A stretch of 11,482 bases of DNA from Lysobacterales bacterium. GTDB taxonomy: Bacteria > Pseudomonadota > Gammaproteobacteria > Xanthomonadales > Marinicellaceae. The position numbers and the translations under genes were made by a program. Positions within the stretch are counted from its first letter, which is position 1. Every line of letters begins with the position of its first letter. The DNA lies in the NCBI GenBank assembly GCA_026990095.1, contig JALSIL010000252.1:1-11482 (forward strand). Reading direction: 5' to 3'. Under the pieces are notes generated by a model, which saw nothing but the letters and a program-made list of their open reading frames with translations, had not been told where the DNA came from and did no database searches. Positions 1 to 5,990 of this stretch are shown here, piece by piece.

Positions 1-289
1 CAACCTTAGCCGCGATTAATTTATCACGTAGTGCTCGCCATTGAGGCATTTCAAGCACCACACCAAAGTGAGGAATAGGCACGTGCTTGCCGTCAACTGG
101 GTTTTTACAAGAAGCATCTTGTGCTTTACCTGCGGTATGACAAACCAGTTGGTGACCAAAAAAATCATAGTCTATCCAGTATTCTGTACTTCTGCCTTGC
201 GAACAACCGAGTAATTTCCCATAAAACTGACGGGATTGCTCAAGATTAGTCACGGCAATGGCTAAATGAAAGGGGGTGAGCGAAGACAT
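1..289 (-). CDS. VOC (glyoxalase/bleomycin resistance/dioxygenase fold) protein, partial
   Basis: The first 96 residues of a vicinal-oxygen-chelate fold protein; the 3' end lies beyond the left edge of the window. It opens with the first beta strand of a VOC module, PFHLAIAV (residues 6-13), followed by NLEQSRQFYGKLLG, the usual helix of the family. Further on are DFFGHQLVCH (42-51) and VPIPHFGVVLE (70-80). His8 and His74 sit where metal ligands are found in glyoxalase-type VOC proteins, and His46 is another candidate. Family members are often about 130-145 residues, so roughly two thirds is visible. The ATG at 287-289 is preceded by AAAGG-like sequence on the minus strand, about 8 bases away. 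The substrate cannot be deduced; a soluble metal-dependent lyase, isomerase or dioxygenase is possible. It diverges from the ccm operon and no functional link to it is visible. Confidence 0.85.
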   Translation of the reverse strand, partial: MSSLTPFHLAIAVTNLEQSRQFYGKLLGCSQGRSTEYWIDYDFFGHQLVCHTAGKAQDASCKNPVDGKHVPIPHFGVVLEMPQWRALRDKLIAAKV

Positions 290-400
290 AGTGAACCTTT
301 TTAAGTTAATTGATGTCTATTTTACATTAGAGCAAACTAATATAAGAGTCATTTAAAAATAAAACGATAGAATTATCTATAAACTAGACTCTGATAACTA

Positions 401-406
401 TATAAT
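401..406 (+). promoter_or_regulatory. Candidate -10 element for the ccmEFGHI operon
   Basis: TATAAT, a perfect sigma-70 -10 consensus, lies 26 bases before the ccmE ATG in an AT-rich divergent intergenic region. No good -35 hexamer is found 16-18 bases upstream (the sequence there is TATAAA-like), and there is no extended TGN motif. The call therefore rests on the -10 alone, and by chance such a hexamer is not rare in DNA this AT-rich. If it is used, the leader would be only about 15-20 bases. Confidence 0.35.
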
Positions 407-432
407 AACCCAAATTTTTTGCGAGACGATTG

Positions 433-888
433 ATGACTCCTACACGAAAAAAACGATTATTGGCGGTGGTATTAATATTGATTGGTGTCGGTATTGCTAC
501 GGCTGTCTTTCTTACTGCTTTTAAAGAAAATATTTTGTTCTATAAATCCCCTACTGAAGTCTTGCAAGGCGATTACCCAAAAGCACGCAATTTTCGAATT
601 GGCGGTATGGTTAAAAAAGGCTCAATTAATAAATCCACAACATCACTTGATGTTGAGTTTTTGGTCACCGACTATGCCAAAGATGTCAAGGTTCAATACA
701 GTGGACTGTTGCCTGATTTATTTCGCGATGACCAAGGCATGATTGCCATTGGTCAATTGGATAAAAATGGCGTATTTCAAGCTGAAGAAATTTTAGCCAA
801 GCATGATGAAAACTATATGCCACCCGAGGTTGCTGCATCCATGAAAGAAAAATCAGCTACCTATGATGACTACAAGGTCAATAACTGA
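433..888 (+). CDS. ccmE: CcmE, periplasmic heme chaperone
   Basis: Cytochrome c maturation protein E binds heme covalently in the periplasm and passes it to the CcmF/CcmH lyase. The 151-residue protein has a basic N-terminus (TRKKR), one membrane anchor at about residues 9-30, and a periplasmic beta-barrel (OB-fold) domain. Diagnostic features are FRIGGMV (54-60), the V(Q)Y-G-LPDLFRD segment (88-99) and the heme-attachment motif LAKHDENYMP, in which His124 is the expected covalent heme ligand and Tyr128 the axial ligand. ATG 433 is preferred over the in-frame TTG at 430; GAG at 423-425 is a weak ribosome binding site. Its stop overlaps the ccmF start (TGATG), so translation is probably coupled. 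It is the first gene of this operon; no ccmD precedes it. Confidence 0.96.
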   Translation: MTPTRKKRLLAVVLILIGVGIATAVFLTAFKENILFYKSPTEVLQGDYPKARNFRIGGMVKKGSINKSTTSLDVEFLVTDYAKDVKVQYSGLLPDLFRDDQGMIAIGQLDKNGVFQAEEILAKHDENYMPPEVAASMKEKSATYDDYKVNN

Positions 889-2828
889 TGTTAGCTGAAA
901 TTGGTCAATTCACCCTCGCCTTTGGAATGATGCTTGCGCTTTTGTTAGCGGTCTTGCCTTTATACGGCTATTTTACCAAGAATGATAATCTGATGCATAC
1001 CGCTAGACCCTTGGCTTATCTGCAATTTATATTTTTATTGGTTTCATTTCTGATTTTAGTCACTTTATTTGTAATCCAAGATTTTTCTGTGGCTTATGTG
1101 TGGCGAAATTCAAATCTAGCCTTGCCTGTACGCTATCGCATTTCGGCAACTTGGGGAGCTCACGAAGGTTCCATGTTGTTATGGCTGTTGATTCAAACAA
1201 TTTGGACAGCAGCGGTTGCATTTTATTCAAAGTCTTTGTCGCGTTCACAAGTGGCACGTGTTTTAGCTATTTTAGGCATTATTGGTTTGGGTTTTACCGC
1301 TTTTGTGTTCTTTACTTCCAATCCTTTTTTGCGCAGCATCCCAGCTCCTTTTGATGGCAATGACCTCAACCCGTTACTGCAAGATGTGGGATTAATCATC
1401 CATCCACCGATTTTATACATGGGTTATGTCGGTTTATCAGTGCCATTTGCAATTTCGATTGCTGCCCTTATTGGTGGAAAAATCGATGGCACTTGGATAC
1501 GTTGGTCACGCCCTTGGACTAATGCAGCGTGGGGATTTCTTACACTCGGAATAGTATTGGGTTCATGGTGGGCTTATTATGAACTTGGCTGGGGTGGCTG
1601 GTGGTTTTGGGATCCGGTAGAAAATGCGTCCTTCCTGCCTTGGCTTGCAGGTACGGCTTTAATACACGTGCAAGCAGTCAGTGAAAAACGCAATGCCTTT
1701 CGAGGTTGGGCTGTGCTTTTGGCAATTTTAGGTTTCTCTTTAAGCGTTTTAGGTACATTTTTGGTGCGTTCAGGCGTTTTGACATCGGTTCATGCCTTTG
1801 CCAGCGATCCTAAACGCGGTGTGTTTGTACTGACTTTACTGGCTATTTATGCTGGTGGTGCTTTGTTTTTATACGCACTTCGTGCCAATAAACTCAAATC
1901 ACAAGGTGGCTTTCAACTGTCTTCGCGTGAAACCTTATTATTAGCCAATTCCATCATCTTTTCAGTGGCCTGTTTTATGGTCTTACTTGGAACTTTGTTC
2001 CCTTTAATTTTTGAAGCTTTTGATAAAAAGATTTCCGTAGGACCTCCTTATTTTGGTAGCATGTTCTTTATGATGATGATGCCAATGGTAGTTTTATTGC
2101 CTTTGGGAGTGTATTACCGTTGGCAAAAAGGTGACATTATCCGTGTATTTAAACAACTCATGCCGTCTTTGATTATTGCCTTAGTCTTATCATTAATTGT
2201 GTGGTTTATGTTTAAACCGTTAAATATCAAAGCGACAATGGGCGTCTTTGGTGCGAGTTGGGTCTTTGTCACTGCTCTATTTTACTTCAAGGAATACAAA
2301 GGCAAACTCACACGAGCGATTTGGGGTATGCAGATTGCCCATATAGGTGTTGCCATTTATATCTTTGGAGTTTCAATGACTGAACACACCGATTTTGAAA
2401 TTGACAGTTTGATGCAACCTGGTGATATCAAAATTGTGCAAGGATTTGAAATTGAATTTAAAGGTGTAGAACAAAAGCAAATAGAGAACTACCAAGCCAG
2501 CCAAGGGCATTTTGAGGTCAGAAAAGACGGCAAGATAATTGCCGATATGCACCCACAAAAACGGTTTTATCCTCGAAAAGGCAACCCAATGACAGAAGCA
2601 GCGATTGATCCAGGCTTTAGCCGTGACTTATACATATCATTAGGCGAACAAATCAATGACAAAGGTGGTTGGGCTGTACGTATTTACGTCAAACCTTTTA
2701 TCCGCTGGATGTGGGGCGGTGGAATTTTGATGATGTTGGGCGGCTTTTGGGCAGCCACTGATAGGCGTTATTTCCGTCTCGCCAAGCAAATGAAACAAAA
2801 GAATATTGATAAGTATTTAGAAGCATGA
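888..2828 (+). CDS. ccmF: CcmF, cytochrome c heme lyase subunit
   Basis: A 646-residue polytopic inner-membrane protein of the heme-handling family, the core of the System I holocytochrome c synthase. It takes heme from CcmE and joins it to the CXXCH motif of apocytochrome c. The tryptophan-rich WWD motif is intact at about residues 235-246 (WGGWWFWDPVEN). Four conserved-type histidines are visible: His172 in IIHPP, His260 in TALIH, His302 in TSVHAF and His485 in QIAHIG; two flank the WWD domain and the others are candidate ligands of the membrane heme. KISVGPPYFG (381-390) and LGTLFPLIFEAF are also typical. The length is that of an ordinary CcmF. AAGG at 874-877 can act as ribosome binding site. 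Its end overlaps the ccmG start by four bases (ATGA), which points to coupled translation. Confidence 0.97.
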   Translation: MLAEIGQFTLAFGMMLALLLAVLPLYGYFTKNDNLMHTARPLAYLQFIFLLVSFLILVTLFVIQDFSVAYVWRNSNLALPVRYRISATWGAHEGSMLLWLLIQTIWTAAVAFYSKSLSRSQVARVLAILGIIGLGFTAFVFFTSNPFLRSIPAPFDGNDLNPLLQDVGLIIHPPILYMGYVGLSVPFAISIAALIGGKIDGTWIRWSRPWTNAAWGFLTLGIVLGSWWAYYELGWGGWWFWDPVENASFLPWLAGTALIHVQAVSEKRNAFRGWAVLLAILGFSLSVLGTFLVRSGVLTSVHAFASDPKRGVFVLTLLAIYAGGALFLYALRANKLKSQGGFQLSSRETLLLANSIIFSVACFMVLLGTLFPLIFEAFDKKISVGPPYFGSMFFMMMMPMVVLLPLGVYYRWQKGDIIRVFKQLMPSLIIALVLSLIVWFMFKPLNIKATMGVFGASWVFVTALFYFKEYKGKLTRAIWGMQIAHIGVAIYIFGVSMTEHTDFEIDSLMQPGDIKIVQGFEIEFKGVEQKQIENYQASQGHFEVRKDGKIIADMHPQKRFYPRKGNPMTEAAIDPGFSRDLYISLGEQINDKGGWAVRIYVKPFIRWMWGGGILMMLGGFWAATDRRYFRLAKQMKQKNIDKYLEA

Positions 2829-3370
2829 ATAAAACTGTAGTAAAAGCCTTAATTCCATTGGTACTATTTTTAACTTTGGTTTACTTATTGTACCAAGGTT
2901 TGGGCAAAGACACGCGCTTATTGCCTTCGGCTTTAATCAATAAACCCGTGCCAGAATTTGCTTTGCCTTCGTTAATGAATGGTAAAATAATCAACAACAA
3001 GACACTCGAAGGAAAAATGTACTTGCTCAACGTCTGGGCAAGTTGGTGTCCTAATTGCCGTATTGAACACCCAATGGTCACCGAATTTGCTCGGCAAAAT
3101 ATCATTCCGGTATACGGTTTAAATTACAAAGACGAAAACGCAACCGCCAAAGCATGGCTGAACCAATTCGGCAACCCTTATACTGATATTTTGGTCGATG
3201 AAAAAGGCTTGGTTGGAATCGATTTTGGCGTTTATGGTGCACCCGAAACATTTTTGGTCGATGGTAATGGTATTATTCGTCATAAAATTGTAGGAGAAAT
3301 TAATCCACAAAACATACAGAATGAATTATTGCCATTAATAGAGAAATACAAAAATACGGTTAAGAATTGA
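2825..3370 (+). CDS. ccmG: CcmG/DsbE, thiol:disulfide oxidoreductase of cytochrome c maturation
   Basis: A membrane-anchored periplasmic thioredoxin-like protein of 181 residues. It reduces the cysteine pair of apocytochrome c or CcmH before heme ligation. A single transmembrane anchor lies at about residues 6-24. The thioredoxin domain begins near PVPEFALPSL (41-50) and carries the active site WASWCPNCRIEHP with Cys75 and Cys78. The cis-proline loop GVYGAPETFLVD is conserved, with Pro140, and matches the CcmG/DsbE subfamily rather than general thioredoxins. The CPNC dipeptide differs from the CPTC of E. coli CcmG but is within the family's variation. It is followed by a 193-base gap before ccmH, the only non-overlapping junction of the operon. 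Confidence 0.95.
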   Translation: MNKTVVKALIPLVLFLTLVYLLYQGLGKDTRLLPSALINKPVPEFALPSLMNGKIINNKTLEGKMYLLNVWASWCPNCRIEHPMVTEFARQNIIPVYGLNYKDENATAKAWLNQFGNPYTDILVDEKGLVGIDFGVYGAPETFLVDGNGIIRHKIVGEINPQNIQNELLPLIEKYKNTVKN

Positions 3371-3391
3371 GTTCTTTTTTGGGTTAAATAA

Positions 3392-3429
3392 CACAGAGAT
3401 TCACAGAGGAGACGCGGAGTTGCACAGAG
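3392..3429 (+). repeat. Array of four CACAGAG-type heptamers, helically phased
   Basis: Three copies of CACAGAG (3392-3398, 3402-3408, 3423-3429) and one variant CGCGGAG (3413-3419) lie in one line. Their starts are 10, 11 and 10 bases apart, close to one helical turn, and they are separated by spacers of 3-4 bases. The array ends in a T6A5 tract (3430-3440). Its base composition (G-rich purine blocks) differs from the AT-rich surroundings. From memory, similar CACAGAG-type intergenic repeats occur in many unrelated bacterial genomes; their function is unknown to me. It is probably a dispersed repeat that inserted after ccmG, although a binding site for a protein contacting one face of the helix is also possible. 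Confidence 0.6.
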
Positions 3430-3473
3430 TTTTTTAAAAACCAAAGTTAACGAAAATAAACGATAAAACCAAT

Positions 3474-3546
3474 TTGTCATACTCGCAAACATTGGGTTCC
3501 TGTGACTTTTAACTTTCTGGACTCCCTTTTTTCAAGGGAATGGCAA
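3474..3546. repeat. Degenerate hairpin-type inverted repeat element (MITE/REP-like)
   Basis: The left arm starts TTGTCAT (3474-3480) and the right arm ends ATGGCAA (3540-3546), which reads TTGCCAT on the other strand. Comparing the two 27-base arms without gaps, 15 positions match. The centre (GTGACTTTTAACTTTCTGG) lies between blocks GGGTTCC and GGACTCCC. The right arm keeps its own small hairpin: TCCCTT (3523-3528), a five-base loop, and AAGGGA (3534-3539). The overall plan (GTCAT, CCC-hairpin-GGG, TTCC, spacer, GGA, CCC-hairpin-GGG, ATGAC) resembles dispersed intergenic palindromes I know from other proteobacteria. This copy looks decayed, especially the left arm. Whether it has other copies in this genome cannot be seen from one window. 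Confidence 0.55.
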
Positions 3547-3563
3547 GAGTACAAAATAAAACT

Positions 3564-3971
3564 ATGAAAAAAATAATAATCACATTAATACTCGTAGCAA
3601 ACACCGTTTTTGCTATCGACATTCACGAGTTTAAGACCGAGCAGCAGCGTCTTGATTATCAGCAATTAACAGAAGAATTGCGTTGTTTGGTTTGTCAAAA
3701 CCAAAATATTGCCGACTCCGATGCAGGTTTGGCAAAAGACTTACGTAATGAAGTGGCTAAAATGGTTCAGCAGGACATGAGTCAAACTGAGATTACTGAT
3801 TATTTGGTTGAGCGTTACGGTGATTTTGTTCGTTACAATCCACCAATGCGTGCCGATACCATGGCTTTATGGGCAATGCCGCTCTTGGTTTTATTCATTG
3901 CGGGATTTATTGTCATTAGAACCATCAAGAAAAACGCCACTTCCACTCACACAAACGAGTCAGACTCATGA
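3564..3971 (+). CDS. ccmH: CcmH, apocytochrome c thiol-reduction / heme lyase subunit
   Basis: A 135-residue CcmH/CycL protein with a cleavable signal peptide (MKKIIITLILVANTVFA, cut after about residue 17). It has a three-helix periplasmic domain containing the redox motif LRCLVCQNQNIADSDA (Cys41, Cys44) and a C-terminal membrane helix (about 103-123, WAMPLLVLFIAGFIVI). It resolves the apocytochrome disulfide together with CcmG and forms part of the lyase with CcmF and CcmI. The start at 3564 is chosen because it begins the signal peptide directly. An in-frame ATG at 3540 would add eight residues, but it lies inside the right arm of the inverted repeat with AAGGGA abutting it (no spacer). 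The ribosome binding site for 3564 is not ideal: AAGAG at 3545-3549 is 14 bases away. It overlaps ccmI by four bases. It is the short, single-domain form, with the TPR part encoded separately. Confidence 0.94.
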   Translation: MKKIIITLILVANTVFAIDIHEFKTEQQRLDYQQLTEELRCLVCQNQNIADSDAGLAKDLRNEVAKMVQQDMSQTEITDYLVERYGDFVRYNPPMRADTMALWAMPLLVLFIAGFIVIRTIKKNATSTHTNESDS

Positions 3972-5173
3972 ACAGTTCTTTATTGATTACTTTTATCACC
4001 ATTAGTGTTGTTGCACTGGTTTTATTTTGGTTGTTTTACCGCAAATCCAATAGCACTCAAAAACTCACACAAAATTATCTGATTGAACAGTTAAAAGACC
4101 AAGACTTAAGTCAAGAGAAACGTAAAGATTACGAAGCTCAACTATCTAATATTCTATTAAAAGATGGCAAACCTCAAAGTTCAGGAACAATTATGGCACT
4201 TTTTGCTTTGTTTGTTATCCCTTTAAGTTTCCTGTTTTATAATAAATTAGGCAACCCAAAAGCTGTCGATTATGTCGCTCCCACTCAAGCCCAAGCTGCA
4301 CAAAACAACACTCAACAAGGTCAAGCCCCGCAAATGAGCATGGAAGAAGCCATTAAACAACTAGAAGCACGTCTTGAACAAAACCCAGATGATGTCGATG
4401 GGCAAATGCTTTATGCACGTTCACTTGTTTCCATGAAAAAATACCCACAAGCCGTGATTGCCTACCGCAAATCAAATGAGCTGGCTCCCAACGAATCAGT
4501 CATCTTAACCGAATTGGCAGAAGCCATAGCACTGGCAAACAACAACCGCAGTTTTTTAGGAGAGCCTGAGCAATTACTTTCAAAAGCAGTTGAACTCGAA
4601 CCCAATAACCAAAAAGCCTTATGGTTATTAGGCATGACCTATTACGAACACAAAGACTTTGCCAAAACCAATGAATTGTGGAGTAAACTTTATGGCATGA
4701 TGAGTGATGAAGGTGCTAAGAAACAACTGGTGCAACAACTCAACGATATTCGAGAAAAATTGGGCAAAAAAAGAATTACATCAGATAGCCAACCACAAGT
4801 TGTGGCCAATGATAAAGCCAATTTAACCATCAAAATCAACTTAGATGAAAAACTTAAAACCAACCTCAAAGGCAAACGTGCCCTACTCTATATTTACACA
4901 AAAGAACCTACAGGTATGCCCATGCCCATTGCAGTCGCTCGCCAACCTTTAGAACAAATCGTCAAAGGTTTCCCCATTGAAATTTCTATGAACGATGGCA
5001 ACAGCTTGCAACCAAACAGAAAACTTAGCGACTTTGATCAAATTAAAATCGGTGCGCGCATTAGTTTTACTGGTAATGCCATGCCGCAAGCTGGAGATTT
5101 ACAGTCAGAGGAATTAACTGTTGATTTACCCTCATCTGAGACGATTAACCTCATCATTAGCGAAGTTAGGTAG
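3968..5173 (+). CDS. ccmI: CcmI, TPR apocytochrome c chaperone
   Basis: A 401-residue CcmI/CycH-type protein that holds the C-terminal part of apocytochrome c for the lyase complex. It has two membrane helices (about 5-24 and 73-91) joined by a basic cytoplasmic loop. A Gln/Ala-rich linker (105-122) follows. TPR-like helices at about 125-265 include MSMEEAIKQLEARLEQNPDDVDGQMLYARSL-type and ALWLLGMTYYEHKDF-type repeats. The C-terminal domain (about 286-401) has the IAVARQPL and DFDQIKIGARIS segments seen in full-length CcmI proteins. It is the last gene of the operon. Its TAG stop is one base from the stop codon of the convergent PqiA-like gene, and no hairpin-plus-U-tract terminator is visible there. 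Confidence 0.93.
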   Translation: MNSSLLITFITISVVALVLFWLFYRKSNSTQKLTQNYLIEQLKDQDLSQEKRKDYEAQLSNILLKDGKPQSSGTIMALFALFVIPLSFLFYNKLGNPKAVDYVAPTQAQAAQNNTQQGQAPQMSMEEAIKQLEARLEQNPDDVDGQMLYARSLVSMKKYPQAVIAYRKSNELAPNESVILTELAEAIALANNNRSFLGEPEQLLSKAVELEPNNQKALWLLGMTYYEHKDFAKTNELWSKLYGMMSDEGAKKQLVQQLNDIREKLGKKRITSDSQPQVVANDKANLTIKINLDEKLKTNLKGKRALLYIYTKEPTGMPMPIAVARQPLEQIVKGFPIEISMNDGNSLQPNRKLSDFDQIKIGARISFTGNAMPQAGDLQSEELTVDLPSSETINLIISEVR

Positions 5174-5174
5174 G

Positions 5175-5990
5175 TTACTTGTTCTTAAAAGAAACAATAT
5201 AGGTGCACAGCATCGATAAAATGACATAAATACTGAAATAATAGACGCCAATTTGTAGGTTGGCGTCGGTTTTTCCTGTGGCTTTCATGGAAAAATAGGT
5301 GACCACTATAGCAACAACGAAAACATCTAACATTGACCATTTACCTATTGCCGAAAGAAATTGAATCTTTTTTTGTGATAAATGCAATTTGTTTTGTAAA
5401 GTAATAACGATGAGTAAAATTGTCTTAATGATTGGTGTTATAATGGTAAATAATAGAATAATTCCTGCAATAACATATTGTTGCTTTTCAAACATTTTCA
5501 TCAAAGCCGAGACGATGCTTTTTGATTCGTATTGAAAAATTGTATTACCCAACATTGGCAGGTCTTGGTAAGCCGTAATTTCAAGAATTGGGGCAAACCA
5601 ACCCGTCACAAGTGCAACAATGGATAAAACAATTAAACCACTTAATAAAGCCATTTGTTTGCCGATAAAATAGATAAGCAATGCTAATAAAACCAAACCA
5701 ATAAAAGCCTTGGTAAAACGAAAAGCATTTTTATTGTATTTTTCGGATTTTTGTTTTAGGGATTTTAATTCATCCATTGATTCGGAATAGCCATCGTACC
5801 AACTAAAAGTTATCTTTTCTAATATTTTTTTTCCTTCATTCTTAATATTACTTTCCAACTGTAATTTATTGGTCAGTTTATTGACGCTATGAGAATAGCC
5901 TTGAGAATTTCCTAAGGCTTCATAGGCAATCAATGAGGCAATTATAACTAATACGATTACATACAATGAACTTAATATTTTACTTTTCAT
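5175..5990 (-). CDS. PqiA/LetA-like inner-membrane protein (single module)
   Basis: A 271-residue membrane protein with the core of the paraquat-inducible protein A (PqiA/LetA) family. Predicted helices lie at about residues 5-23, 93-110, 113-134, 172-196, 219-237 and 246-266. Residues 28-88 form a hydrophilic, Lys/Ser-rich segment unlike the rest. Family hallmarks are the short segment before helix 4 (SIVSALMKMFEKQQY), FTIITPIIK (181-189, like the family's VVLPLLK) and GKWSMLDVFVVAI (216-228). E. coli PqiA and LetA have two such modules and cytoplasmic zinc-ribbon cysteines; this protein has one module and a single cysteine (Cys262). Family members supply the inner-membrane part of MCE lipid-transport systems, but no mce gene is near. 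The start overlaps the end of yhdP by 11 bases and GGAG lies 13 bases upstream, so it is probably co-translated with yhdP. I infer a role in envelope lipid handling; function is unproven. Confidence 0.75.
   Translation of the reverse strand: MKSKILSSLYVIVLVIIASLIAYEALGNSQGYSHSVNKLTNKLQLESNIKNEGKKILEKITFSWYDGYSESMDELKSLKQKSEKYNKNAFRFTKAFIGLVLLALLIYFIGKQMALLSGLIVLSIVALVTGWFAPILEITAYQDLPMLGNTIFQYESKSIVSALMKMFEKQQYVIAGIILLFTIITPIIKTILLIVITLQNKLHLSQKKIQFLSAIGKWSMLDVFVVAIVVTYFSMKATGKTDANLQIGVYYFSIYVILSMLCTYIVSFKNK

Noticed and set aside
307..346. Possible sigma-70 promoter from TTGATG (310-315) or TTTACA (321-326) with TATAAG (341-346)
   Set aside because: The spacers are 25 and 14 bases, outside the usable range; TATAAT at 401-406 is a better -10 candidate.
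290..432. Search for a short ccmD gene before ccmE
   Set aside because: The short ATG frame found (starting near 313) stops after a few codons, and no hydrophobic small protein is encoded.
482..742. Open frame of 86 codons overlapping ccmE in another frame
   Set aside because: Entirely within a clear ccmE; composition and lack of family features mark it as a shadow frame.
3362..3380. Small hairpin at the end of ccmG (AAGAA / TTCTT) followed by Ts, possible terminator
   Set aside because: The stem is five AT-rich pairs plus one wobble with a three-base loop and overlaps the ccmG stop; too weak to call a terminator, and ccmH and ccmI lie downstream in the same operon.
3540..3563. Alternative upstream start for ccmH at ATG 3540
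   Set aside because: It lies within the right arm of the inverted repeat, has no spacing from its Shine-Dalgarno-like sequence, and puts extra residues before a well-formed signal peptide.
5146..5177. Inverted repeat TAACCT / AGGTTA at the convergent ccmI end
   Set aside because: Only six pairs with a 20-base loop and no U tract on either strand; consistent with chance.
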